From: Pezicula radicicola
Lineage: Eukaryota; Ascomycota; Leotiomycetes; Helotiales; Dermateaceae
NCBI GenBank assembly: GCA_003008705.1
Contig: PDUO01000016.1
Coordinates: forward strand, 869,975-933,974
Length of the DNA stretch: 64,000 nucleotides
Reading direction: 5' to 3'
A model generated the notes under the pieces. The model saw nothing but the letters and a program-made list of their open reading frames with translations, was not told the DNA's origin and searched no databases. Below are positions 1-10,776 of the stretch, piece after piece. Every line of letters starts with the position of its first letter. Positions within the stretch are counted from its first letter, which is position 1. The translations under genes were made by a program, and so were the position numbers.

Positions 1-539
1 TCACGTCCTTTACAGCTTCATCTATTGCAAATTCCTGTGCATTGTTGTACCGTTCATGCGAAGCTTCCCGCGGGAGTTCAGGATGTAATACCCGTTGGTT
101 TTGACAGTATGCTTTATAGCCTTCGTGAGTAACGTCTCCTACAAGATATGTCCAGGAGACCCCATATGCGGCGCGAACCCAATTCGGGTGTGCGACCGGC
201 CGAAAAGATTCTCCTATATCTGAGGTATATGCGACGTATCTTTGGGCTGAGAGGAGAGCTGTTCGTATACGAGACGCGTAGGCAGCATATCGAATATTAC
301 TGTCGGTTGTAGCGGGAGCTCTGGGGAAATCTTGTTAGTTATATTTTGGAAGAAATTCCCTAGATGGAATTTCAAAGGATAACTTACGTTCCATCGTAGA
401 TTTCGTCGTAGAGGTTATCATCTGCGTCGGCTTTATCTATAATCTTTCGTAACCCAGGGGGAAGCTTCTCTGGCGTTGGGAGACCACTTGGTGGAGGGCC
501 GCGGTTGCTGTTCGGTTTGTCTGAATCATTTCCTGTCAT
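1..539 (-). CDS. MTP18/MTFP1-like mitochondrial fission process protein, 3' end outside window
   Basis: Exons are 539..388 and 320..1, running off the left edge; the intron (321..387) has a GTAAGT donor and CCCCAG acceptor and is the only join that avoids a stop. The start ATG at 539 opens MTGNDSDKPN. After a proline-rich leader, exon 2 reads RYAAYASRIRTAL, FRPVAHPNWVRAAYG and SWTYLVGDVTHEGYKAY, the pattern of the fungal MTP18 family (mammalian MTFP1), an inner-membrane protein linked to mitochondrial fission. The two Pro/Trp-containing segments around VRAAYGVSWTYLVGD are the family signature. About 157 residues are visible. It is divergent from the ATP synthase subunit k gene with a 345-bp shared upstream region. 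Family assignment is from remembered motifs; the C terminus cannot be seen. Confidence 0.8.
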
Positions 540-884
540 TTTGAGGCAAGTTGACGTTGTGTAGAGTATGAGATGACAAGAAGCAGTAGAGCAATGGCTG
601 ATTTTTTAAAATTGATCAGTGTTTGCTAGTTGAATGTCCACTATTCACTTGGAACTTGAGGCACAAGACCTCGGATGACGACAAGCGGGAAATGCGGAGT
701 AATCCGGAGCTTCATTCAAATCAACCCCCTGTGAAGCCGGCGCTTATTTAGACGCGCTAGCGCTAATTATGAGCCGGAACTTCAAGGTTGAACAAGACGA
801 CCTCGACACCTCTACGAAAGCTCAATTCAACCGCATCCCCATACCTACACCTTTCAAACCCTTCGCACCCTCAACACCGTCAAG
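540..884. promoter_or_regulatory. Divergent intergenic region between MTP18-like and ATP19 genes
   Basis: No gene is seen here. It must hold the promoters of two divergent nuclear genes for mitochondrial proteins. I see no convincing TATA box. The stretch before the ATP19 start is rich in C and short pyrimidine runs. Confidence 0.4.
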
Positions 885-1323
885 ATGGTTGTTATGTACA
901 AGCTCCTCGGCCGTGAGATCGGATCTCACTACGTACGTTCCCTCCTTTCCCGACCCTGCGCAAAGCTCTTTCTTCAGATTTCAATCCAAACAGCTTGCTC
1001 CAATTGAGCTGGCTATGTTGTGTTTTGTGCTTGCGAGATGGCATGTGCTAATTGATTATGGATGAATAGCTCGCTATTGGAGTCCTCGCTACTTTGGCTG
1101 GAGGTATCTCATTATCTACGGGCGGATCGAAAGTAAAGAAGGCCGAAGGACCACCCATCAACGCATCGAGTCCTGACGAAGAGAAGTTCATCAAGTATGT
1201 GTACATCATTGCAGGAGCTTCGTATGCAATGATTTGCCTGAATAATTGGCTAATGTTGTTTGCTGCAGCGACTTTCTGAAGCAAATGGATGGAGACCAGA
1301 AGAAGGAACCTGCGAAACATTAA
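885..1323 (+). CDS. ATP19: Mitochondrial ATP synthase subunit k (Atp19-like)
   Basis: Three exons, 885..932, 1070..1194 and 1269..1323, give 75 residues. Donors are GTACGT and GTATGT; acceptors are AATAG and TGCAG. The protein opens MVVMYKLLGREIGSHYLAIG, then GVLATLAGGISLSTGG, one short hydrophobic segment of about 16 residues, and ends in a charged tail (DFLKQMDGDQKKEPAKH). Length and layout fit the fungal subunit k of F1Fo-ATP synthase, a small inner-membrane protein at the dimer interface. The longer open frames over this region are read-through of introns. The size (yeast Atp19 is about 68 residues) and the GGxxLS core support the call. Confidence 0.85.
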
Positions 1324-2846
1324 TGGCGTACTGGATTAGATGGCTGAGGCAGAACCTGTTCAGGTGGCTGCATTGTTGAATGAGCTACTGGATGTGTAAA
1401 TATACGGAGAGTCTATGAAATGCATCCATTGGAGCATGGTATTACTGCTGCAATTTAATGCATCTCTCAAATCGAACCATCTCAGTACGTCGGGCTACTT
1501 GGGAACGGGTCGAGTGAACTTCCGAATGTCACTCATGATAAGATGTCAATCAAGTGGTTCGATTCATCGGTGTCAACGAGGAAAGTGACAACTGTGAGGT
1601 GGTACTGCGTATCTGGTATGTACAACAAATAGACCAGTGTGACCAAGTAGACAAACCACTTCGCTTCCGATACTGGCCGAGCTAGTGTGGACAGTATCTC
1701 GCCCAATTATAGGGGGATTGTTCTCATTCAATACCCTTCTCATACTTGCGAGACTCCCCGAGCCGAACTCGGAGCTGGTCAAAGACCCTAGAACTTCTGT
1801 TTTCTACGGCATATTTGCTCTTTTTTGCTTCGGTTTCTACTTTCAATGCTTTTTCTGAGGCTGCAAATACTTCTACTCTGTTTTCTAGGAGCTACCTTAC
1901 ACGATTGTATGCTGTTGGTTAGCTGTGGTTCGATTTCACTTTACTAAAATATAGGCGGGAGGCGGAAGAAGGTAAAAATGATACTCAGGTATGGTACAGA
2001 TAGTAAGTCAAGAGGTTTCGTTGCATCTAAATGTATCTATTCGCCCAATGTTTAGGGTCGAACTTCTATGTTTACGAATTAGCCAGCTCTTCATACTTCT
2101 TCTGTCCATTTCCTACTACGACCTTTAGTCAGACGAGTTACTCAAGCTAAAGTGGGTTATTTGAATCAACTAAGTGACTTAGATGGAGCCACTTGGCGGT
2201 ACCTCTGCCCCTGGGCGATACTCCAGTTTCTATAGAAGTTCACATGGCAAAATTCTCCACTTTGTGGAGTTACTTAGCTGTGGCAATGGCATTAATTTCA
2301 GATATCGACATTGTAAGAAATGGATGAAAGAAGTGCGCTTAATATAGTTATTTATTCTAAGCTTTGCTTCAATCCCAGAGTACAGAGTGCTTTCGAACCA
2401 AGCACTTATGGGGACCGTACGCTGGGCAGCAAGGAACAAAATAGCGTGACTTTACAAAATCACTTTTTGTGTGACCACTTTGCAAATTCACATGCTGTAA
2501 GTGACGTATATTAAAAGAACTCTGGAAGGAACAGTGTGCGTAAAGCAGATTAACTCTCTATGGAAACCTGGGGGAAGCAATAGAAAAGAAGGCTCATGTG
2601 ATGGAGGGGAAACCCCAAAGCCCGTCAAAGCCCGATATCATGATCAATAACCTCAAAAAGCTACCCCTCATCATATAAATATGTGAAAGCTATTTAAAAT
2701 CTACTAGAATTGTGCTCAAAATTGTGACTTGTTAGCTCTGGGAGCTAAGAAATAGTTACAGCTTTTGCCAAGTCCAATCCTCTTGACAACTTGTAACACA
2801 CACACGCAAGGTCCAAATTGACAGTTCCCCTAAACACCCAACAAAC
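1324..2846. other. Intergenic, no gene seen
   Basis: About 1.5 kb without a convincing reading frame on either strand; open stretches are under 70 codons and lack recognisable motifs. The last 200 bp are the promoter of the gluconolactonase-like gene and include an ACACACACAC run near 2795. Confidence 0.5.
2674..2681 (+). promoter_or_regulatory. Possible TATA box of the gluconolactonase-like gene
   Basis: TATAAATA sits about 170 bp before the start ATG at 2847. The distance is within the range of fungal promoters with a 5' UTR of around 100 bp. No transcription start is visible, so this is only a sequence match. Confidence 0.3.
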
Positions 2847-4161
2847 ATGGCATCTGTGAAGAACGAAGACATTGCATTGAAGCCTACCAAAATTCAGGTA
2901 CGCAGATACGACGCGTCTGAAAGCTAGGGCATTCTGACAAGTATATAGGTCATTGACCGTGTCTCGGAGAGCAATGGCACAATCAAGTCAGTCCACATCT
3001 CCTCAGAGACACCAACACAAGACAACCAGGACTGATACGATACAACACCACCAGGACCACGACCTCAACATCCAAGGAACCCTCTCTCCTCCAATACGAT
3101 ACCACCTTCAGCGAACTAATCGGTACCGAACCCAAACATTCCCTCCTAGTCTCCACAGCAGGCGCAACGAACAATCCATTCTTCCACGAAGCATGCGTCT
3201 TCATACCCGATCATGACGAACTCTACATCACGTCCAATCTCCTCCAAGCAACCAGTTCCGCCAATTTCCCCACTATTCTCATCTCCCGCATCAAACTTCA
3301 TCGAACAGATCGTCTTAGCGGTAACAATAATGTACATACCGTCGAATGGGCTAAACTACGAGCTCCACCCGGAATAGATATGCCAAACGGAGGAGTAAAT
3401 TACGAAGAAGGAATACTGTTCTGCGCACAAGGATCAGCACAATCAGGAACCGGTGGAATATATTACATGCCGCGAGGCTCACCACCAAAAGCCATGGTAA
3501 CAAATTTCCACGGTCGAGATTTCAATTCAGTAAATGATGTAGTTGTTGCAAAGGATGGATGTATCTGGTTTACAGATCCATGTTATGGATTTGAGCAGGG
3601 ATTTAGACAGAAACCTAAATTGCCTAATCAGGTTTACAGGTTTAATCCTAAGAATGGGGATTTGAGGGTCGTTGCTGATGGGTTTGGTCGTCCTAATGGC
3701 ATTGCTTTTAATCCAGATGAGAGTGTGGTTTATATTACTGATACGGATGCTATTCATGGGGATGGGAATATTGATACGAGGAGGTAAGTCTTTCACACGC
3801 CTTTTACTCTCAAATTCAGCTTTACTGATAGGGTGTGAATAGACCAGCAACTATATACGCCTTTGACGTTTACATGTCATCAGGTGCTCCCTTCCTAATC
3901 AACAGAACCGTTTTTGCCTACGCAGCAGATGGTTTCCCGGATGGAATCAAGTGTGATGTTCATGGCAACGTCTATTCTGGCTGTGGCGATGGCGTTGAAG
4001 TCTGGAATCCTGCTGGTACTTTAATCGGTAGGATTCTTGTACCTGGCGGAGTTGCGAATTTCTGCTTTGGAAAGGAAGGAGAGATGTTTCTTTGTGCGGA
4101 GCAGAATCTTTGGCGGCTGCAGTTGGCGAGGGAGACGAAGGGTGCTTTGCTTGGTATTTAA
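2847..4161 (+). CDS. SMP-30/gluconolactonase-like lactonohydrolase
   Basis: Best model has four exons: 2847..2897, 2949..2986, 3055..3783 and 3843..4161, giving 378 residues, the usual length of the fungal family. Intron 1 has a CTGAC branch and TATAG acceptor; intron 2 (GTCAGT donor, CACCAG acceptor, ACTGATAC branch) is needed to reach the conserved frame; intron 3 is canonical. The protein is a six-bladed propeller type: FHEACVFIPDHDELYITSN, NSVNDVVVAKDG, IWFTDPCYGFEQGF, FGRPNGIAFNPDE, YITDTD, and near the end PDGIKCDVHGNVYSGCGDGV. The Asn of RPNGIAF and the Asp of TDTD correspond to metal and catalytic positions in SMP-30 enzymes. The likely reaction is hydrolysis of a sugar or other lactone; the substrate is unknown. 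No signal peptide, so probably cytosolic. The first 30 residues depend on the splice model. Confidence 0.8.
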
Positions 4162-5182
4162 TGATTTAGGTAGGTAACTAGGTACTGATTAAAATGCGAA
4201 GATTACCAATTATTTTGTATAGGGTTGTCTTTACGGGTGTAACTGATCCAGATCATCAAGTCTCATCTATACATTTTTGTATTGCTAAGTCTGCTATGTG
4301 CTCATTACAAGACGCAGAGGTGTAATCCACGTTTCAAAGGTTCTTCTTAATCGAAAATATACAACTTGTCTCCTGCTTTTCGTATAGTTGCTCAACTAAA
4401 CAGTAATAACAGCAACTAGTAGCATCTTTAACTTGTTATTAGAACGCCCTTCTCTCTTTCCTAGCTAATTCAACATATAACTAAACCTACCTTACCGTAT
4501 TAAACGCCCTGAATTCTGCAAAACCTTATACCTAGGTATCAATAAGAATCTACTTTAAGAAGATTGAAAACAAGGCTCTCTAATTAGCTACGGCACCCAG
4601 TCAGAATGATCAAGAAATCTATACCATAAGGAGTCAAGAAATATAAGAACTTTACAGATTAATACATTTACCACTTTTACTACATAACAGCATCTATTAC
4701 CTATAATGAGACTTCTGCAAATGTATGAGATTAGTAATATTCAACATTAAGCGAGCAAGGAATTGGAATTTGAGATTTAGGATTAACAGGTTAGGATATA
4801 GTAGATGGACTTACAGTAGTTAAGTATAGATGAAAAGTAAATATTTCTCCTACGTAGCGATTGAAGTTATGAAGAGTAAATGGAAAGCCAATGTTAGCCC
4901 TAACTTATAACAAAATGTGATGAATACTAAGATCCCTTTTATTTGCTTCTCTTGTGCAAACAGTACATTTGAAGGATGTCATGACTTTTAGTATACTTAA
5001 GAAATGCGGAATACTGTAGCATATATTATCAAATTCGAAATTTTGTAGATGGAGCTTGTAATGCTTCTTCCTGTCAAATGGTGAATGACTTGTATACAAC
5101 AGTATTCTTGAATATGTGGGTATATGTGTATGTGTATGTCTTTCACGCTTTCTAGGTATCCAACAAACAAGTACTCGATCCC
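4162..5182. other. AT-rich intergenic region, no gene seen
   Basis: About 1 kb, AT-rich, between the 3' ends of two convergent genes. It holds short TA-rich runs and a GT/TA-rich low-complexity patch near 5110-5145. No reading frame with family features was seen. Confidence 0.5.
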
Positions 5183-7016
5183 TTACATAGAATCTTGCAG
5201 CCTCCAACTCCTCACCTTCTGCCAACTGTCCTTCTCGGCCTTCCCTCCATCCTTCTCCAAACCCATTCCTCTCTCTACCCATTCCTGACTACCCATCTCA
5301 CTCAATCTCGACAAGGCTCTCGCAAAAGCGAACCTCTCCTCATCACCAGTGAAAATACTTGAACTCTTCAGCTGATCGATATTCAGCCCTAGGTCATCCA
5401 TCATTATTCTCATCGTATCGTCAATTTTGATTTCGTCATCACCATCCTTTTTTGCCTCCTTGGTGATCGAGGCTTTTACCTCGTCCTTGGAGAGGAAAAG
5501 TTGGGTTAGTGGGACAGCGGTTGTAAGCACAAGTTTTGCTCTCGATTCATAGACAGCGTCTATGAAAGTGATAAAGCGCCGAGCGAGATCTCGCTGCTGA
5601 TGTGTCATACCTGGCACCTCAGTAACAATAAAGGCATCGTAAGTTCGGGTGAGCTCGATATAGTCAGCTGCGCTTGTTGGTCGGCCGATTAACTCGTCAA
5701 ACGTGAACATGGCTGCTTTGCCACTGACTTTAGGTACGTAGATTTCTCGCCCCCAAACCTTTTGGATTTCTGACCGGGGTTTATCCTGTTCTGGGTCTCC
5801 AAGAAATTTAAACCATTTTTCGGCATGAGATTCTGCATGGTTGTCTAGCGGAGAATGATAGACGCCGGAAGGCGGTCTTGGGATTTTGCGGTAATCTGTA
5901 GGCGAATCTAGGTTGATAGTGTGAAGACGTGTTTTAAGAAGATTTATACACGGGATGAATGATTCTCGTTGAATTCCATTCTTGTACAGCTCGTCCGGGT
6001 GACGATTCGATGTGGTCACTAAAACAACACCATGAGACATGAGCGCCTCTAGAAGCCTAGCACTAGTGTGAGTATTTCCTAGGCAGTATTAGGGTCTCTA
6101 GCACGTACCTCCTCAAGATCATAGCATCCGCTACATCTGTACATTGGAACTCGTCGAAGCAGAGTACATTTCCTTTCTCCGCTATGTCTGCAGCAATGAA
6201 CGGAATGGCATCCAAATCATTCCCATGTTGCATCTTCATAACATGTAATCGCTTATGCACATCCTGCATGAAGTTATGGAAATGAATTCTCGTCTTGGAG
6301 GTGACACTACTGGGCAATGTCTCGTAGAATAGGTCCATTAACATAGTTTTCCCACTTCCCACATCACCATATAAATACAATCCTCGAGGCAGATTTTCGG
6401 GAATCTCCTGTATAGGTTTCTCTTTCTTTGTCCCACCTCCAAAGAGACGGCCGAAAACACCTCGAGGTTCGGGTTTGAGTGATTCGAGCGTGGGATGGAC
6501 AATTGGAGGGGCGTGGTAAGCACGGAGCTCGTCATGGAGATGTTGCAGACTTTGTATGATACCTGGGAAGCCATCAGTCTTGTGAAAATCGAGGAATCAA
6601 AGCTGTCCAACCTCTTTGGTGTTCATCATCCCTCAGTCGACCGGCATATACACGCTCGTCATATTCTTGCATAGGCCCTCGATCGTCATGGTTGACTGTA
6701 CGTATGGATTAGCATATGAACGTTGAGATCTTTTAGTTCCACATCACATACCATTCTGCACTGTTGCTAAAGACCTTCTTTGCCCCGCAACAAAGGTGGC
6801 TGGAAGTATAAGAGTCGGTCTACGTCCTCTACCAGGCAACGGCGGGGTCAATTGGCCTACACCCCAAGCTTTGGATCCGCGGCGAGGGTTATCAGTAGGC
6901 CGTCTGCTACATTGACAGCAAAATCCACGTCGGACCTGCTGGCTGGTAAATGTCCCAGGAGAGTTTCCGGATACAAGTCGCTCCAAAGCTCGGGCGTGAG
7001 AGCTTCGTAGTTTCAT
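5183..7016 (-). CDS. AFG1: AFG1-like mitochondrial ATPase
   Basis: Four exons, 7016..6752, 6695..6612, 6562..6109 and 6056..5183, give 558 residues; introns are 49 to 56 nt. The start is the first ATG of the frame (MKLRSSHARA), followed by an Arg-rich, acid-poor leader of about 85 residues that looks like a mitochondrial presequence. Then comes QEYDERVYAGRLRDDEHQRG, typical of the family, Walker A GDVGSGKT near residue 181, Walker B VLCFDEFQ, and the sensor-like VLVTTSNRHPDELY. The C-terminal half (WFKFLGD, TFDELIGRPTSAADY, RRFITFIDAVYE) matches AFG1/LACE1. These AAA-type ATPases act at the matrix side in quality control of respiratory-chain subunits. All key motifs are intact. Confidence 0.93.
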
Positions 7017-7806
7017 TCTGGAATTCTGGACGAGGAAAAGCAAGATAATTCTATTCGCACATAATGGTTGAAAGAAATCTCAGGGTTCACACGGGTTATC
7101 CAAGTAGGGTATATGGGTTCAAGGGAAAGACATTGTTTTAGGAGGAGGTATTTTTGAGGTTTGTAAAGATGCGGCGACGTGATAAGATTCGATCGGCCTG
7201 AGATGCCGAGGACGAAGGCTGAGTGAGTCCTGACCACCAGAAAAAGCGGCAGCCCCATGACCGGAGCCAGTTCAACTTCCGTCACCAGATCAATTAAATT
7301 ATATGAAGATCTTTCTGGCACGTTAATTCTCAGCGTGTAAGAACACGGAAGTACTAAAAGCGCCAAAGGCATCCGGATCATTTAGATCAACTTTATTTCT
7401 TCAGGTACCAGAGACAAATACTCTATCTGGGACCGCTGCTTTTTCCCCAGTGTGAGCTGGGTCGGGGAAAACCGGCATCTACGCGACACTAAGTAGAAAC
7501 GGCTTCTTGAGGGACGTCTGCATGCATCAACTGCAGAAGTGTAGAAGAGGGCAAAAGACTTAGTGGTTTGAATTCCAATGCATTTATGTAAAACAGTCTA
7601 GTCATTTATATGCTCTATTTCACCGCAAAGACCCTACAGCAATAACTTAACACATGGCAGAAATGGAAGCCATTATAACCGAGCAACTGAGGGCACCGTT
7701 GCTGCTCGCCCTTAAAGCATAAATAGGGAAGATGAGAATAGAATAGCTTCGCGGATGAAGGAATCAATCAAACACAGAAAGCAAACCTGATGAGGAAGGA
7801 GTCGGC
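7017..7806. other. Intergenic, AFG1 promoter side
   Basis: About 790 bp with no supported gene. A 122-codon open frame on the minus strand at 7381..7013 overlaps the AFG1 start and shows no motif; I treat it as chance. Confidence 0.45.
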
Positions 7807-8921
7807 CTAGATCATACCCCAGAGAGGGCGGGGCAGATCCTGAGCTTCTCCCGACATGCGTCTGCCAGTCTTCATCTCTTTGATGCCAACATAGGCTTCC
7901 CGACGGGCAGGATTACCCACCGTGACTGACCGACTACTAAGACCGTAATATGCAGCAATGGAGTGAACGAGCCAGCGTCTATTATGGATTAGCCAGCTGT
8001 CATGCAGGAAAAGAAGTGGAGCATACCCAAAGCTTGCACCATGGTCGTTAGCCAGAGAGTCAAAAATGAGCTTCTCCCTCTCCAACTCGTCTTCAATAGT
8101 TTTGCGCTGCGTATCGCTCATCGTGCCATTCCTGCCGACAAACACGATCTCCTCGTCTTCAGAATCGACCTCGACGTCAGACTCATCTAGCTTCTTGGAC
8201 TTGCCTTCATACTCCTTGACAAACTTCCTAACCTCCTCCTCCAAGTCTTGCAAGAGACTCTTTGCCCCCTTTGACTTTTTCAATTTATGTCTTAGCTCCT
8301 GAGGGATCCTGCCCTTTGTCTCATGGATGCCAGCTCGTTTCTCAGCCTCCATCCTCTTGGCAGCAGCGTTTTCCTCTCGTTGATGCCGGATACCTGCATC
8401 CCAAAGAGGAGCGAGATAATAAGGTACAGTGTGGACCGGGTAGGTGGGTCGAACCTCCCAGTCAGAAGGAAGTGGAGGTTGTGCGTTTGGGACATGGAGG
8501 AGACGGTCTAAAGAGCATCAGCGGTTGTCACTTGCGCTGGTCATCAGGCGACTATTCGCACCTAGTGACCTTGCATTCAAAAGTATGCGTCGCGGTGGGA
8601 ATAAAATGGCTTGGAGTTACACTCACCATTCTCCCATCTCTGGCGACGACGGCTACCCTCCTTGCCCTTTAGTAGAGACTCGCGATGCTTCTGGCTATCG
8701 CGTCGCAATCGCTCTCTTCGGACCTTAGCTGGAGCTGCTCGCGTGTCATTGTCATCGCGAGATGTATCAAGAGGAATTGAGAGGGTAACTCCAGTTCCGC
8801 GAGCTGCCGTCGATACACTGAGGGATTGCAGAGCAGAAACTGTCCAGGCTTCGATGTCAACTGATGGTTCAGTCTGGGCTGAGGCCAGCTGCGCTGGTGG
8901 GGGAACTGAGTTGTAGACCAT
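7807..8921 (-). CDS. R3H-domain protein with R3H-associated N-terminal domain
   Basis: Three exons, 8921..8627, 8507..8027 and 7978..7807, give 315 residues. Splice signals are GTGAGT/TTTAG and GTATGC/AATAG. The N-terminal part (EAWTVSALQSLSVSTAARGTG) and the long basic helical segment (RRERLRRDSQKHRESLLKGK, then WEVRPTYPVHTVPYYLAPLWD) match the domain found ahead of R3H domains in fungi. The C-terminal part (REKLIFDSLANDHGASFGRW, LVHSIAAYYGLSSRSVTVG) fits an R3H single-stranded nucleic-acid-binding fold. An acidic stretch ESDVEVDSEDEE lies between. Likely an RNA-binding protein of unknown job. The call rests on pattern memory. Confidence 0.75.
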
Positions 8922-9453
8922 TGTAGGATAACTTGGAAACGACCTTTTTGATAGTCAAAGATACTAATAGTCTGGCAATTATGCAAGCACTCTGGCAAGA
9001 TGAGCTTTGAAGCCGTTGATGGTTTGAATGGAAGTTGTTGAAGTTGAATAGGGTGAGGCCCGATAATCGATTAGGTGTCGATTAGGTACACTATCTAAGA
9101 GAGCTCCGTTGAAGCCGACTGAAAGCGGATGGGCCAATCAAACATGAGACATGTACCACACCTGCTGGATGAAAGGAGAAAACTAGGTAGGTTTCTTGAG
9201 TGCCACAATCTCTACTGATTCAGAGGATGATTCACAATAACGAAGTAGGACGGAGCACAGTAGTCACTTGAATCAAGACAGTTCTTAGTTCCGGGTACTT
9301 GCCTCACTATTTGCTATTGAGACATGCATGATGGTATGAATACGCGAAGGGCCCACTCGGCTTTAATACAAAGGGTTGCCCAGAGGCCTTGCTACAGTAG
9401 ATCATTATATACAAAATAAAGGTGCTTCATCTCCTCGATAGACGGTCCATTAT
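8922..9453. other. Intergenic, no gene seen
   Basis: About 530 bp between two minus-strand genes: the promoter of the R3H gene and the 3' flank of the aminopeptidase gene. Nothing specific was recognised. Confidence 0.45.
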
Positions 9454-10776
9454 CTACAGCTTAGCAAAAGCCAACTCGTAGACAAGACCCAAGGTCAGGC
9501 GAGCATGCTGGAGCATATGGTCGAAAGACAAGTATTTGATAGTGTCATCTGATGTGTGAATATGGTTATCCGAGTACTTGAAGTCGGACTCAATCACAAA
9601 CGCGGAAGGATACCCAGCCTTTGAGGCGCTTGCATGATCGGAGCAGGCGTAGCCGCATTTAGTCTCGACATAGGGAATCTCGCAGTACTGTGGATGAGTG
9701 TTAGTCATTTTGTGGCGTAGGTGGAGGCGGAATCGGTGACTCTTCTTACCTCCGTAACAATTTTTTTGATGTAGTCAGTCAAATCAGGATCAACTTGTTG
9801 ATGTTAGCGTAAGACGAGAAGATAAGGATTGGGTCTCAGTACCGAAATCCGTGATGACTCCGACTCTCTCCTTCTCCCCAGCATCCAACGTTCTCTGGAC
9901 AAACCCAGTCATATCTTGCTGCAACATGGCTTTAATATCTCTTCCTGTCCTCTCATATTCCGAGAAGATAGCCTGGCTACCAAGAAGTCCACCTTCTTCG
10001 GCCGAGTACCAGTGAAACTCGATGGTATTCTCGCCTTTGCCTCTGATTATATCCTCGGAACTAAGAAGGACATTCAAAGCCTCGAGAATCGTAACGGTAC
10101 CAGATCCATCATCGTCAGCTCCAGGAGCGGAAAGGATGGAAGGCAAGAAGAGATTGATGCTGTCTTGATGCGCTCCAACAACCACAGTTGAGTTGCTCTT
10201 TCCGGGGATGGTAGCGATAACGCTGTTCTGGCCCCACGAGTGCTTGAAGTGCTCTGCATAAACTCCATATTTGTCTGCACCAGCGTCCTTGATGGTATCC
10301 TGAACGGTCTTCAATAGCCACTCAGATGATTGTGTGCCGTACGACGACTTGTAGTATCGGGTATGAAAGGAAGTGAAGGTCTCTAGGTGGTCTTGCATAT
10401 TAGACTTGGAGAGTTTCTTCAGCAATGGCGCGAGCTCCTTTTGGAGGACGGGCTTCTTTGGGAACTTGTTTTCCTTCTTCGTTGCACTGGTTCTGAGCGC
10501 TCCGAGGTGAGGGGTGTCGGTGATATCCATGAAGTTCTGGCCATTCTGTAGACCTATCAGCAAAACTCTCAAAGATTATTTGGGCATCCATACTCGTCTC
10601 AGCTCCCACTTCTCCTCTTCTGTCACCCATTGTGTCTTGCCAGGCGAAAGCTCCACTAGGAAACGCTCGTCGTCGACATTGCTGATCACGACTTGGTCCT
10701 TTTCGTGCTCTTCAACAAAGCGGGCACTGATAAGAGAAGCCGAGAGGGCAACCAGAGAAAGGTTGGTGAGCTTCAT
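9454..10776 (-). CDS. Secreted/vacuolar leucine aminopeptidase, M28 family
   Basis: Four exons, 10776..10594, 10545..9843, 9793..9750 and 9687..9454, give 387 residues. The N terminus [20 protein letters not shown] is a clear signal peptide, followed by a propeptide ending near [17 protein letters not shown], which matches fungal Lap1-type enzymes. Zinc ligands are visible in order: VVVGAHQDS (His, and Asp of the QDS), [10 protein letters not shown] (bridging Asp), [12 protein letters not shown] (catalytic Glu and zinc Glu), MLQQDMTG (Asp) and DNHIHTSDD (His). The cysteines of CGYACSDH probably form a disulfide. It removes N-terminal residues from peptides outside the cell or in the vacuole. 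All catalytic positions are intact. The small third exon (44 nt) is confirmed by frame on both sides. Confidence 0.95.

Noticed and set aside
2949..3080. Apparent frameshift or pseudogene at the start of the gluconolactonase-like gene
   Set aside because: A second short intron with acceptable donor, branch and acceptor restores the frame and gives the expected protein length.
7013..7381. 122-codon minus-strand frame upstream of AFG1
   Set aside because: It overlaps the start of AFG1 in another frame, and nothing recognisable is encoded.
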